A stretch of DNA of 54,492 nt from a bacterium (lineage in GTDB: Bacteria > Patescibacteriota > Dojkabacteria > JAKAPS01 > JAJZLI01): positions 1 through 54,492 of the forward strand of contig JAJZIL010000006.1 in NCBI GenBank assembly GCA_021810605.1, read 5' to 3'. The notes beneath the pieces were generated by a model, which made no database searches, was not told where the DNA came from, and saw nothing but the letters and a program-made list of their open reading frames with translations. Shown one piece after another: positions 1 to 8,871 of this stretch. Both the position numbers and the translations under genes were made by a program. How positions within the stretch are numbered: position 1 is the first letter of the stretch; the number at the start of each line of letters is the position of its first letter.

Positions 1-885
1 AAATCAAGAACTAAGAGTATATTTTCAGAATTTAGTCTACAAAAAGAACTTAATCGATTAAAATTAGATATATTTTGGACTCATATATGGGGGAGTATTT
101 ATTTTATGAAGACCCCATATATAATATCTCTTCATGATATTATAGGAGTAAAGAACCCTCAATATATAAGTTTAAAATATAGGATATATAATACTCTACA
201 TCTTAAATGGACACTTAATAAATCATTAAAAATATTTGTTCCCACAAAAGCTGTTAAAGAAGATATTATAAATTATATAAAAATAAAAAATATAAAAAAA
301 ATAAAAATCACGGGAGAAGGTGTAACAATACCTAAAACTTATTATGAAGGAGAGGATATACTTAATAAGTATAAAATTACAGAAAAATTCTATATTTATA
401 TTGGGAATAGTAGACCACATAAAAATATAAATACACTTATTGATGCTTTTCTAGAATATAAAAAGAAATATAATAAAAAAATCAATCTCGTTTTATTAGG
501 TGTAACAAAAGAAGATATAAAAAAATCTGATAAAGATATTATAATACTTGAAAATATAGATAACGTAGAAAAATTTGAGATTTTAAAAAAAGCACTTTGT
601 TTTATAACTCTAACTTTTGATGAGGGATTTTCTCTTCCTTGTATAGAGTCTGCAAATAATAATACACCTATAATATGCTCAGATATCCCAGTATTAAGAG
701 AAGTCGTTGGTGATGAAGGAGCATTATTTGTAGATAATGAAAATATAGATGAAATTATAGAAGCAATGAATCTTATTTATAATAATGAGGATTTAAGAAA
801 AAGACTTACAGAAAATGCTCTAATACATACTGAAAAATATAGCTGGAAAAAAACTGCAAAAAAAGTATTAAAATATATTAAATAA
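1..885 (+). CDS. Glycosyltransferase family 1/4 (GT-B), 5'-truncated by window edge
   Basis: The reading frame is open from base 1 with no stop, so the gene begins outside the window; the first ATG at 106 is internal, because the residues just before it (around LDIFWTHIWG) fit the usual acceptor-domain strand that precedes 'TPYIISLHDIIG'. The C-terminal Rossmann domain shows GNSRPHKNINTLIDAF and the retaining GT-B EX7E signature EGFSLPCIE followed by a 'PIICSDIPVLREVVGDEG' loop that binds the nucleotide-sugar donor. This family transfers a hexose from a nucleotide sugar onto envelope polysaccharide or glycolipid; the actual donor and acceptor cannot be read here. It ends 3 nt before the first histidine kinase and is probably co-transcribed with it. 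Confidence 0.88.
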   Translation, partial: KSRTKSIFSEFSLQKELNRLKLDIFWTHIWGSIYFMKTPYIISLHDIIGVKNPQYISLKYRIYNTLHLKWTLNKSLKIFVPTKAVKEDIINYIKIKNIKKIKITGEGVTIPKTYYEGEDILNKYKITEKFYIYIGNSRPHKNINTLIDAFLEYKKKYNKKINLVLLGVTKEDIKKSDKDIIILENIDNVEKFEILKKALCFITLTFDEGFSLPCIESANNNTPIICSDIPVLREVVGDEGALFVDNENIDEIIEAMNLIYNNEDLRKRLTENALIHTEKYSWKKTAKKVLKYIK

Positions 886-888
886 TTT

Positions 889-2085
889 ATGAATAATAAA
901 ATTCCTTTTAAAATTTTATTCTTTCAAGCTATAAGATTTATATATATATTAGCTATAATCTATTTAATATTTATTTTAAATAAAAGCTCTTTCGTTATCC
1001 TTTCTCCTGCATTATTGATACTAGAAATAGTAAAAATCATATATCTTTATGACAATTATTTAAAAAATAAAATCATTAAAAATTTCAATTTATTAATACC
1101 TCCACTAGATTCAATATTTATAATTTTTATAATGTTAATCTCTAATAATCCAATACTTTTGATATCACTTATTTTGATATCACTTATTCTAAATTTTCTA
1201 ATTTATGGAATAGAGAGTGTTACATTAGAAATACTTTTATCTGGAGTTTTTATGCTCATACTAAGTTTAGTTTATAAATCTTTAATAATATTCCCTGTTT
1301 TAGCTTTAGTACTTATTCTTTTTGGTCTTATATTAGTATTTCTAAATACAGATTCTGATTCTATTAATAAGAATGAGAATAAATCTGGAAATAATCAAAA
1401 TATAGATAATCAGATAATTGATGTTAAAGATGAGTTCACAATAATAGTATCTCATAATCTTAGAACTCCAATAGCAGCACTGAGAGGATATTTACAATTA
1501 ATTGAATACTCAAATGATGAAGATTTAAAAAAGAATTACTTTAATTTACTAAAATCTAATATAAATAAATTATATGAATTAATTGAAGAAGTGCTAGGAG
1601 CTATAAGTCTAAATAAAAAATCACAAAATGAGAATGTTAATATTAATCTTATTGTTGGAGAAATTATAGAGAGATTCAATGATGATATAAAATCTAAAAG
1701 AATTGAAGTTGTTGTTAAATCATCATCTCAGATAATAGAAGCTAATATCGATGAGAATAGGCTAAAAATAATTTTTAGTAACATATTAGATAATGCTATA
1801 AAATACTCTCATTTGAACTCTAAAATAGATATAACTATTAATGTTGTAAATGAGAATAGTGTCTCTATAAGAATTCAAGACTATGGTATTGGTATAAATA
1901 AAGATAAGATAGGAGATATTTTTAACAAATATCATAAATCAAGTGATGTTTTAATTTCTAATTTTCAAGGATTAGGATTAGGATTATATATAGTAAAAAG
2001 TCTAATTGAGATTGAAAAAGGAACTATATCTTTAAAGTCAGAACAGAACAAAGGAACTGATGTTGAAATAGTCTTTCCTTTATAA
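889..2085 (+). CDS. Membrane sensor histidine kinase (intact catalytic motifs)
   Basis: A 398-residue protein. Residues 1-150 are strongly hydrophobic and make about six or seven membrane segments without a large outside loop, so it probably senses something in or near the membrane. A short Asn/Lys linker leads to the HisKA dimerisation/phosphoacceptor helix with SHNLRTPIAALRGY (phosphorylated His at about residue 189). The ATPase domain is complete: N box NILDNAIKYS, G1 box DYGIGI and G2 box GLGLGLYIVKSLIE. It should autophosphorylate and pass phosphate to a response regulator, most simply the receiver protein at 3346. It lies 3 nt after a glycosyltransferase and 12 nt before a second, degenerate kinase. 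The signal sensed is unknown. Confidence 0.93.
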   Translation: MNNKIPFKILFFQAIRFIYILAIIYLIFILNKSSFVILSPALLILEIVKIIYLYDNYLKNKIIKNFNLLIPPLDSIFIIFIMLISNNPILLISLILISLILNFLIYGIESVTLEILLSGVFMLILSLVYKSLIIFPVLALVLILFGLILVFLNTDSDSINKNENKSGNNQNIDNQIIDVKDEFTIIVSHNLRTPIAALRGYLQLIEYSNDEDLKKNYFNLLKSNINKLYELIEEVLGAISLNKKSQNENVNINLIVGEIIERFNDDIKSKRIEVVVKSSSQIIEANIDENRLKIIFSNILDNAIKYSHLNSKIDITINVVNENSVSIRIQDYGIGINKDKIGDIFNKYHKSSDVLISNFQGLGLGLYIVKSLIEIEKGTISLKSEQNKGTDVEIVFPL

Positions 2086-2097
2086 TAATATAGTATC

Positions 2098-3342
2098 ATG
2101 TATAAAAAATTAACAAAATTTACAGAAGATGCTAGATTATCTACTCCTGTAGCTTCAGTTATTTTTCTTAGAATTTTTATAAAAGTACTTCTGTTCCTTT
2201 CAGCTGTATATTTCAATTTATCATATGCGTCTCTTTTTATAATAATCTTTATATTTCTTATATCAGAAGTATATAGAAATATTGGAACAATTCTATCTGC
2301 TTCAAAAAAGTTTCCAGATGAAGCTATTGGAGCTATAGTCTCAGCTGTAGATGGAGCAATTATTATACTTCTTCTATTTTATACCAACCTTTTGGGGACA
2401 TATCTTTTTCTTTTTATAATACTCTCTATTGCTTTTGATACTATTGAATATGGTATATCTGGAGCTCTAGCAGAAAGTCTTGTAGCTTCAATATCATATG
2501 CTTTTATAGAATCCTTTACTAGTAATAATTATGGGGCAATACTCACAACTGCATTTATTATAATTTTTATAGGAGTAATTACAGGATGGCTATCTGAAAA
2601 ATTAAAAAATAGTGAAAAACTCTTAAATAATACATTGATGAAAAGTAAAGAAAACCACAAACTGGATTTAATGAAAAATGAATTTATTGGAATAAGTTCA
2701 CATAAAGTTAAAACCCCTATATCTGTAATTGAAGGATATATAGAATTAATGCTTAATGAAAGAGTAGGTCAATTAAACCAAGAACAAAAAAATTATCTTA
2801 CAAAGATAGATATTAATACTAGAAAATTAGATACTCTACTTACTGATCTTCTCAGTATTCTTACCCTTCAAAATAATAAGATAATGATAACCCCCTCTGA
2901 GAATTATATTTATAGTTTTCTAGAAGATATAAAAAATGACTTTAAAGCTGAAGAAAAAATTACAAAATTAAAATATGAAGAAGATGTAAATGTAGGGGAT
3001 AAGAAATTAGCTATATTTGATAGTGATAAACTTAAAACTGCACTCTCAAATATACTAATGTATTCTTTTGACAAAGCACGTACTTCTGTTGTAATGAATT
3101 CATATATTGATAATCATACTTGGGTTATTGACATAAAAGATGATAGTATGGGAATTAGTAAGAATGAGGTAAGAAGAATTCTTTCTAATAAAAATGATGT
3201 ATTTAATACTATTAGAGATTTAGGAGATAAAGGATTAAACTTATATATATCTCACCTCATTATCGAATCACATAAAGGTGTATTCGAAATAATTTCAATA
3301 GAGGGTGTAGGAACAACATTTAAGATTAAGATTCCTATATAA
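2098..3342 (+). CDS. Membrane histidine kinase-like protein with degenerate ATPase domain
   Basis: A 414-residue paralogue of the preceding kinase: about six membrane segments in residues 20-180, then a HisKA helix with SSHKVKTPISVIEGY (His at about residue 202) and a C-terminal HATPase-like region. The ATP-binding motifs are eroded: the N box reads NILMYSFDKA and lacks the second Asn, the G1 box reads DDSMGI instead of DxGxGI, and the G2 box reads GDKGLNLYI instead of GLGLGL. It may therefore be unable to bind ATP and act as a phosphoacceptor or regulatory partner in a heterodimer with the intact kinase; that role is an inference. It is followed after 3 nt by a receiver-domain protein. Confidence 0.88.
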   Translation: MYKKLTKFTEDARLSTPVASVIFLRIFIKVLLFLSAVYFNLSYASLFIIIFIFLISEVYRNIGTILSASKKFPDEAIGAIVSAVDGAIIILLLFYTNLLGTYLFLFIILSIAFDTIEYGISGALAESLVASISYAFIESFTSNNYGAILTTAFIIIFIGVITGWLSEKLKNSEKLLNNTLMKSKENHKLDLMKNEFIGISSHKVKTPISVIEGYIELMLNERVGQLNQEQKNYLTKIDINTRKLDTLLTDLLSILTLQNNKIMITPSENYIYSFLEDIKNDFKAEEKITKLKYEEDVNVGDKKLAIFDSDKLKTALSNILMYSFDKARTSVVMNSYIDNHTWVIDIKDDSMGISKNEVRRILSNKNDVFNTIRDLGDKGLNLYISHLIIESHKGVFEIISIEGVGTTFKIKIPI

Positions 3343-3345
3343 GAT

Positions 3346-3702
3346 ATGAGTAAAATTTTATTAGTAGAAGATGATAAAGATTTATTAAATATATATCGAG
3401 AAGAATTAAAATATTCTGGTATTGAATTTGATATTGCTGAAACTGGAAAGGATGCTATAGATAAAGATGCTTCTTTTGAATATGATGTTATACTACTAGA
3501 TATAATGCTTCCAGATATACAGGGATTAGAAGTTCTCAGAAAAATAAAGAATCGAAATAAAGATAAAAAAGTTATTATTATATCTAATTTAGAAGTCCCC
3601 GCAATGATAAATGAAGCTTACAGCCTCGGAGTAAGTGCATATCTTATAAAAGCAGAATTACTCCCTTCTCAAATTGTAGAAGAAGTAAAGAGAATACTAT
3701 AA
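3346..3702 (+). CDS. Single-domain response regulator (CheY-like receiver)
   Basis: A 118-residue stand-alone receiver domain with no output domain. The acidic pair D9-D10, the phosphoacceptor D52 (in VILLDIMLPD) and the conserved Lys at about residue 102 (YLIKAE) are all present; the usual Ser/Thr switch position follows 'VIIIS'. Phosphorylation by the two upstream kinases is the simplest reading. Because it lacks a DNA-binding domain it must act by protein contact or as a phosphate sink. Its TAA stop overlaps by one base the ATG of the Kef-type antiporter, so the two are translationally coupled, and the antiporter is a candidate target. Confidence 0.93.
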   Translation: MSKILLVEDDKDLLNIYREELKYSGIEFDIAETGKDAIDKDASFEYDVILLDIMLPDIQGLEVLRKIKNRNKDKKVIIISNLEVPAMINEAYSLGVSAYLIKAELLPSQIVEEVKRIL

Positions 3703-5384
3703 TGAATTCACTTATAATATATACAACTATAATATTAACCCTTGCTCTAATAGGAGGATTTTTATCAGTAAAATTAAAACAATATACTATTGTAGGATAT
3801 ATTCTTATTGGTGTAATTATAGGAACTATACTATCATTGAATAAATCTTCAGAAGGATATATTCAAAATCTATCATATATAGGAGTAGCTCTTCTTATCT
3901 TTTATACAGGAACTGAATTTTCATTAGACAAAGTACTTAGTTATAAAAGTATAATAATAAAAGGAATATTGATTCAATTTATACTAAATACCATTATAGT
4001 ATCATTCCTTCTTATTGTACTCAAAATAGGGTTATTACAAAGTTTCATAATATCAGCAGCTCTATCTTTTAGCTCTACTATAATTGTGAGTAAAATTTTA
4101 AAAGATTTAGAGAGAAATTATTCTAATGAAGGAGAGATCACTATAGCTTGGTTAATGTTACAAGATCTTATATCCATTCCACTTATAATATTTATAGAAG
4201 ACTTCTCTAGAAAATTTGCAGGTAATATGATTATTATCTCTGTCATTTCTTTAATACTTAAAAGTATATTACTTCTTATTATAATCTATTATCTAGGCTC
4301 AATAATAATTCCATATGTTCTTAAAGCTATTGCTAAAACAGAAGTCAGAGAACTTTTAATTATTGCAGTCATATCAGTATTATTTATTATGATAACAATA
4401 TCTTATTTTATTGGGATATCTCCTGCAATTGGAGCTTTCATTGCAGGACTCATAATATCTAAAGGAATGATGAACCATGAAATATCATCAGAGATAAGAC
4501 CATTAAAAGATATATTTTCAGTCTTCTTTTTTGTTTTGATAGGAACTCTTACTCCATTATCATTTATATTTCAAAATTTCTTTACTATACTTGCAATAGT
4601 AATATTTTTAATCTTTATAAAAATCCTATTTACTTTTATAATTCTTAAAAATTATAAATTTCATTCTCTAGAATCTTTTACTGTAGCAATTAATATGTTC
4701 CAAGCTGGAGAATTCTCTTTTATTATTGCAGCTACAGCTTTTTCATATAAATTATTATCATTTCAAGATTATCATCTTCTCCTTTCAGTAACAATTATAA
4801 CAATGCTATTCTCACCAATTGTAATAAAAAATGATATCAAGATATATGATTATATACGTAATAAATTTTATAAAATAATTGGAAAGAAAAAAATAGAAAA
4901 ACATACTAATACATTAGCTCCAAGCATCTCTTCAAGTAGTGATATAATAATTGCAGGATTTGGTAGGGTAGGAAGAACAATTGCTGAAATAGTAGCAAAA
5001 AATGGAGTAAGAGTAAAAGTAATTGATTTTAATAAATCTATTATTGATGCGAAAAAAAATAAAAATATTGATTTCATTTATGGAAATGCAGAATCAGTCG
5101 ATATACTTAAAATAGCAGGAATTGAAGATGCAAAAATCATTATAATAACTACACCTGATATTGAAATAAATTATAAAATAACTATTATATCTAAAAAGTT
5201 AAACAATAGAATAAAAGTTATAGCTCGATCACATTTACCAAAACATAAAGAAATATTAAATGAATCAGGTGTTGAATATGTAATAGAACCTGAGAAAGAA
5301 GCTGCAAAAACTATAATAGAAATACTACTTCGATCCCTAGGAAGAAAAGAAAAAGAAATATCTTTCATATTAGATAATAATTGA
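3702..5384 (+). CDS. Kef-type CPA2 cation/proton antiporter with RCK domain
   Basis: A 560-residue integral membrane protein. Residues 1-390 contain about twelve or thirteen membrane segments with the CPA2 pattern (GYILIGVIIG near the start, FYTGTEFS, and SPAIGAFIAGLIIS). A Rossmann-type TrkA-N/RCK domain follows from about residue 410, with the nucleotide-binding turn IIAGFGRVGRTIAE and an acidic residue after the second strand (KVIDFN), typical of NAD(H)-regulated Kef/KefB-like transporters. The family exchanges K+ or Na+ for H+ and controls cytoplasmic pH and turgor. The gene overlaps the stop of the response regulator by one base, linking it to the two-component cluster. It ends in TGA, so UGA is a stop here. 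Confidence 0.92.
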   Translation: MNSLIIYTTIILTLALIGGFLSVKLKQYTIVGYILIGVIIGTILSLNKSSEGYIQNLSYIGVALLIFYTGTEFSLDKVLSYKSIIIKGILIQFILNTIIVSFLLIVLKIGLLQSFIISAALSFSSTIIVSKILKDLERNYSNEGEITIAWLMLQDLISIPLIIFIEDFSRKFAGNMIIISVISLILKSILLLIIIYYLGSIIIPYVLKAIAKTEVRELLIIAVISVLFIMITISYFIGISPAIGAFIAGLIISKGMMNHEISSEIRPLKDIFSVFFFVLIGTLTPLSFIFQNFFTILAIVIFLIFIKILFTFIILKNYKFHSLESFTVAINMFQAGEFSFIIAATAFSYKLLSFQDYHLLLSVTIITMLFSPIVIKNDIKIYDYIRNKFYKIIGKKKIEKHTNTLAPSISSSSDIIIAGFGRVGRTIAEIVAKNGVRVKVIDFNKSIIDAKKNKNIDFIYGNAESVDILKIAGIEDAKIIIITTPDIEINYKITIISKKLNNRIKVIARSHLPKHKEILNESGVEYVIEPEKEAAKTIIEILLRSLGRKEKEISFILDNN

Positions 5385-5387
5385 AAT

Positions 5388-5416
5388 TTGCAAAATAGTG
5401 ATTTTTCGTTTAAAAT
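5388..5416 (+). promoter_or_regulatory. Promoter of the PspC-domain gene
   Basis: TTGCAA (5388-5393), 17 bp spacer, TAAAAT (5411-5416). The ATG at 5426 starts nine bases after the -10 box, so the predicted transcript has almost no leader and no room for a Shine-Dalgarno sequence. Confidence 0.6.
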
Positions 5417-5425
5417 CTAAATATT

Positions 5426-6010
5426 ATGTTAAAAAGAGATTTAGATCATAAAGTTTTGTTAGGGGTATGTTCTGGATTATCAGAATATTATAGTATTGAT
5501 GCAAATGTTATAAGATTTATATTTATAATTTTTACAATATTTTTTGGAATAGGAATAATAATATATTTAGTATTAGGATTTGTTATGTCTATAAATGAAG
5601 GTAACAGTATTAAATCAAAATCTAATAAACTTATAGATAGTAAGATTAATACAAAAAATATAAAAATAGCAAATAGTAAAAATCCAAAAATTGTAGAAGA
5701 AAATGTAAAAGTTATAAATAGTGATATGAGAGACACAAATAACAAAAATCTTGCTTACATATTTCTTACAATAGGTATATTAATATTACTATCTTATTAT
5801 ACTTCTATATTTTCAATAATTGCATCTGGAGTATTCTGGGGATTTCTACTTATCCTTATAGGGATAAAACTCATCACTGGCAATAGAAAAGTAACAATCC
5901 CCTCCTTTATACTTATTATTATTTTATGTATTATTCTTACAGCTTTGTTTAAAGAGTTAGGGATATATCTATCATCAACATTACCATATCCTTATAATAA
6001 TTATTTTTAA
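5426..6010 (+). CDS. PspC-domain membrane protein
   Basis: A 194-residue protein whose first 60 residues are a PspC domain: a charged start (LKRDLDHKVLLGVCSGLSEY), the 'DANVIRFIF' segment and a membrane helix (IFFGIGIIIYLVLGFVM). A charged Lys/Asn-rich linker (about 62-105) is followed by three short membrane segments resembling the LiaF/DUF5668 membrane part. PspC proteins sit in the inner membrane and take part in envelope-stress signalling. It has its own promoter 10 nt upstream of the ATG. Its position after the kinase/antiporter genes fits an envelope or ion-stress theme, but a direct link is not shown. Confidence 0.85.
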   Translation: MLKRDLDHKVLLGVCSGLSEYYSIDANVIRFIFIIFTIFFGIGIIIYLVLGFVMSINEGNSIKSKSNKLIDSKINTKNIKIANSKNPKIVEENVKVINSDMRDTNNKNLAYIFLTIGILILLSYYTSIFSIIASGVFWGFLLILIGIKLITGNRKVTIPSFILIIILCIILTALFKELGIYLSSTLPYPYNNYF

Positions 6011-6019
6011 TAATAATTA

Positions 6020-6301
6020 ATGAATATTTTAAACTTTTTTCAATTGGTATCTATTATATCAACAGATTATCCAATAGCTTTAATACTTTCAATAATATCA
6101 GGTTTTTTTCTTATTAAAAGATTTTCAAAAAATTTCTTAGAGAGTTTTTTACTTTCAGTACTTATATTTAGTATATTGGTAATAATACTATTTCCAATAT
6201 TAAATAATATTGGATTTTACAAATATATCATTTATAGTTTAAATTCATACATAACTGGATTATTCAATCTAATTGCAACAAAGATAATACTACACAAATA
6301 A
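6020..6301 (+). CDS. Small membrane protein, family not recognised
   Basis: A 93-residue hydrophobic protein with two or three predicted membrane helices (around residues 18-32, 40-62 and 65-88) and few charged residues. It begins 9 nt after the PspC gene on the same strand and ends 9 nt before the convergent hpf gene. Codon use is like its neighbours. No conserved motif is visible; a role beside the PspC protein is only suggested by adjacency. Confidence 0.6.
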   Translation: MNILNFFQLVSIISTDYPIALILSIISGFFLIKRFSKNFLESFLLSVLIFSILVIILFPILNNIGFYKYIIYSLNSYITGLFNLIATKIILHK

Positions 6302-6310
6302 ATTGATTGA

Positions 6311-6853
6311 TTATAGAGGTTCTACTAAACCAAAACTAACTCCATCATCTCTTCTATATACCATACTGTATTTACCATTTTCAATATTCTTAAATAGAAA
6401 AGACTTATGATCTAAAAGAATCATTCGCTCAATAGCTTCTTGAGGATGTATTGGTGTATTATCAGAATATTTTTTAACTTTAACAATTGGTCTATACTCA
6501 GTATCAACTGAATCAAGATGACTATCTTGAGAAGAAAAATTTTCCCAATCCTCATCTCCTGTAAAATATTTTCTACTTTTTTCTTTATACCTTACGATTC
6601 GCTCTTTCAAAGAATTAATAGTACTCTCAACACAATCATAGAATTTTGAACTTGACTTAGAAACCCTTATTATAACGTCATTAATTGGTAAAGATATTTC
6701 AATTTTATATAGTTTATATTTCTCTTCTTTTATTTTAACAGAAATAACAGAATCTTTACTTATTATATGAGATAGTTTAGAAAGTTTATCTTCCAAAAAA
6801 TCCTTCTCAGCATTAGTTAATTTATAATCTAAAATTGTATATTTAATATCCAT
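6311..6853 (-). CDS. hpf: Ribosome hibernation promoting factor, long form
   Basis: A 180-residue protein with the two domains of long HPF. Residues 1-95 form the beta-alpha-beta-beta-beta-alpha domain that binds the 30S decoding region (DCVESTINSLKERIVRYKEK near the end). A charged linker is followed by the C-terminal dimerisation domain from about residue 120 (IVKVKKY, PEEAIERM-like PQEAIERMILLDHKSFLFKN, and SMVYRRDDGVSFGLVEP). Long HPF joins two 70S ribosomes into inactive 100S particles in slow growth. It lies 12 nt downstream of serS on the same strand and probably shares its mRNA. Confidence 0.95.
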   Translation of the reverse strand: MDIKYTILDYKLTNAEKDFLEDKLSKLSHIISKDSVISVKIKEEKYKLYKIEISLPINDVIIRVSKSSSKFYDCVESTINSLKERIVRYKEKSRKYFTGDEDWENFSSQDSHLDSVDTEYRPIVKVKKYSDNTPIHPQEAIERMILLDHKSFLFKNIENGKYSMVYRRDDGVSFGLVEPL

Positions 6854-6865
6854 ATAATTATATTA

Positions 6866-8230
6866 TCAAGATTTTTTTATAATATCAAAACCTGTATATT
6901 CTTGTAGCACTTTAGGGATAAGAATAGAGCCATCTTCTTGTTGATAGTTATCAATTATAGCAATTATAGCTCTTCCTAAAGCAACACCTGTATCATTTAG
7001 AGTATGTACAAAATTCAAAGATCCATCAGTATTATCTTTATATTTAATATTCAGTCTTCGAGATTGGTAATCTGTAGCATTAGTAGCTGTCCCAACTTCC
7101 ATAAAACTATTCTGAGAAGGTATCCAAGCCTCTACATCTGCTTGAATAGAACTTGCAAGGTATCCTGAATCTGCTTTACATTTTAATATCACATGAAATG
7201 GAATTTCTAGTGATTCCCAGAACCATTTATTTATATCAATAAGTTTATAAAAATATTCACTAGATTTCTCTGGAGTAGAGATTATTGCAAGTTCAACTTT
7301 ATCAAATTGGTGAACTCTTTTAATCCCCCTAACATCCTTTCCCCAAGAACCAACTTCTGTTCTAAAACAAACTGTATTTGCAAAAAACATTTGGGGAAGA
7401 TCTTCCTCATTTATGATCTTATCCATAAAGTAAGAAAAATTACTAGGTTCAGAAGAACCTACTAGATATAATTGATTATTATCCTCTACCTTGGCACTAT
7501 CAACAGAATATACCTGATCCTTTTCTTGAGGAAAATGACTTGTACCAAATAGAGATCTTTCTTTTACTAGTAAAGGAGGATTTATTGGATAAAATCCATC
7601 TTTGATAAGTTTTCTAGATATATAATCTACTAAAGCCCATTGAAGAATCACTGCTTCTTTCTTAAGATATGAAAATCTAGAACCTGATACTTTTGCACTT
7701 TGCTTAATATCTATAATATCATGTATCTCTCCTAATTCTACATGGTCTTTAAGTTTGAAAGAATGATTTTTACTATGTGGAGAATATTTAGGCATTAGCT
7801 CTTGAGATTTGTTATTTACTCCTAAACTATTTTTAGGAAGTACTTTATCATCTGGAGTCCAAGCATAAATTTCTACATTATCATCCTCTCCATTACCTTC
7901 TGGAACAGAGTCATCAAAAACATTTGGTAACCAATATAGCAATTCTTTATATTTTTCTTCTATAGGAGCAAGTTCTTTTTCTAACGCATCCTTTTGAATT
8001 TTTAAATCTCTACCTTTTTCTATTAATTTATCATTTCTATCTTTCTCAGATTTCAATTTATCAGCTAACTCATTTCTACTCTTATTTATACTTGCAATTT
8101 TATCTAATAAATCTACTCTTTTTTTATCAAAAATTAGAAATTCTTCCAATAAATTACTATCCAATTTTCTATTTTTAATAGAATCTTGGATTTTTTCTTT
8201 ATTTTTCCTTATAAAATCTATACTCAACAT
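6866..8230 (-). CDS. serS: Serine--tRNA ligase
   Basis: A 454-residue class II aminoacyl-tRNA synthetase. Residues 1-110 are the charged antiparallel coiled-coil arm that recognises the long variable arm of tRNA-Ser. The catalytic core carries GTSHFPQEKDQVYSV, motif 2 around CFRTEVGSWGKDVRGIKRVHQFDKVEL and the motif 3 region ending in LNDTGVALGRAIIAIIDNYQ. It attaches serine to tRNA-Ser and, where present, tRNA-Sec. It is slightly longer than the usual 420-430 residues owing to small insertions. It is followed on the minus strand by hpf after 12 nt. Confidence 0.97.
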   Translation of the reverse strand: MLSIDFIRKNKEKIQDSIKNRKLDSNLLEEFLIFDKKRVDLLDKIASINKSRNELADKLKSEKDRNDKLIEKGRDLKIQKDALEKELAPIEEKYKELLYWLPNVFDDSVPEGNGEDDNVEIYAWTPDDKVLPKNSLGVNNKSQELMPKYSPHSKNHSFKLKDHVELGEIHDIIDIKQSAKVSGSRFSYLKKEAVILQWALVDYISRKLIKDGFYPINPPLLVKERSLFGTSHFPQEKDQVYSVDSAKVEDNNQLYLVGSSEPSNFSYFMDKIINEEDLPQMFFANTVCFRTEVGSWGKDVRGIKRVHQFDKVELAIISTPEKSSEYFYKLIDINKWFWESLEIPFHVILKCKADSGYLASSIQADVEAWIPSQNSFMEVGTATNATDYQSRRLNIKYKDNTDGSLNFVHTLNDTGVALGRAIIAIIDNYQQEDGSILIPKVLQEYTGFDIIKKS

Positions 8231-8276
8231 AATATGTATATATTAACATAAAATAAGCCAAAATTTAAGTATATAT

Positions 8277-8729
8277 TTAGAAATTTTTAACATAATAAGC
8301 TATTATTCCAAAAGCAACAGAAACATTCAAAGAATTTTTTTTACCATACATTGGAATCTCTACTATTTTCTCTGATAAATCTAGAATTTCTTTCTCTATT
8401 CCAGATATTTCATTTCCCATAGCAATACATAATCTATCAGGATAGCTAATTGTATTATATATGTAAGATTTATTAGTTTGTTCAACTGAATATATAGGAA
8501 TATTTTCTTTTTTAAGTTTATCTAATATAAAAAAAATATCCCTATTATATTCCCAATCAACATAATCTAGTGCTCCTAGTGCCGTCTTATCTAGTTTTAT
8601 ATTTGGTGGATATGGAGTAAATCCAGATAAAAAAATTTTCTTTACGCCAATAGCATCAGAAGTCCTAAATATAGAGCCTACATTGAATGCACTCCTTACA
8701 TTATTAAGCAAAATATAAATCTCTTTCAT
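8277..8729 (-). CDS. SpoU/TrmH-family RNA 2'-O-methyltransferase
   Basis: A 150-residue protein made only of the SPOUT catalytic fold, without the N-terminal substrate domain seen in longer TrmH/RlmB proteins. The three family motifs are visible: NVRSAFNVGSIFRTSDAIG (motif 1, Asn and Arg), IAMGNEISGIEKEIL (motif 2, with GNE and G) and IPMYGKKNSLNVSVAFGI (motif 3, SLNVS). These form the trefoil-knot SAM site. The target RNA (tRNA wobble or rRNA ribose) cannot be chosen from sequence. A purine-rich GAAGGG stands about 9 nt upstream of the ATG. Confidence 0.9.
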   Translation of the reverse strand: MKEIYILLNNVRSAFNVGSIFRTSDAIGVKKIFLSGFTPYPPNIKLDKTALGALDYVDWEYNRDIFFILDKLKKENIPIYSVEQTNKSYIYNTISYPDRLCIAMGNEISGIEKEILDLSEKIVEIPMYGKKNSLNVSVAFGIIAYYVKNF

Positions 8730-8871
8730 ATTAATTACCCTTCAAACCTATAGAATATAATAGGGGACAGTTATTACTTTTATATAGATAAAAATACATT
8801 TTTTTATTTACTAATTTATCTTAAATAAAAATGCAACGAAACTGAGTATAATAACTTGGTGTAGGGGAGTG

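Noticed and set aside
1965-2216. Antisense open frames overlapping real genes (for example 226-420, 1965-2216, 4868-5077, 22032-22271, 46230-46589, 47136-47450)
   Set aside because: They lie wholly inside recognised genes on the other strand, have no start signals, and only reflect AT-rich codon composition.
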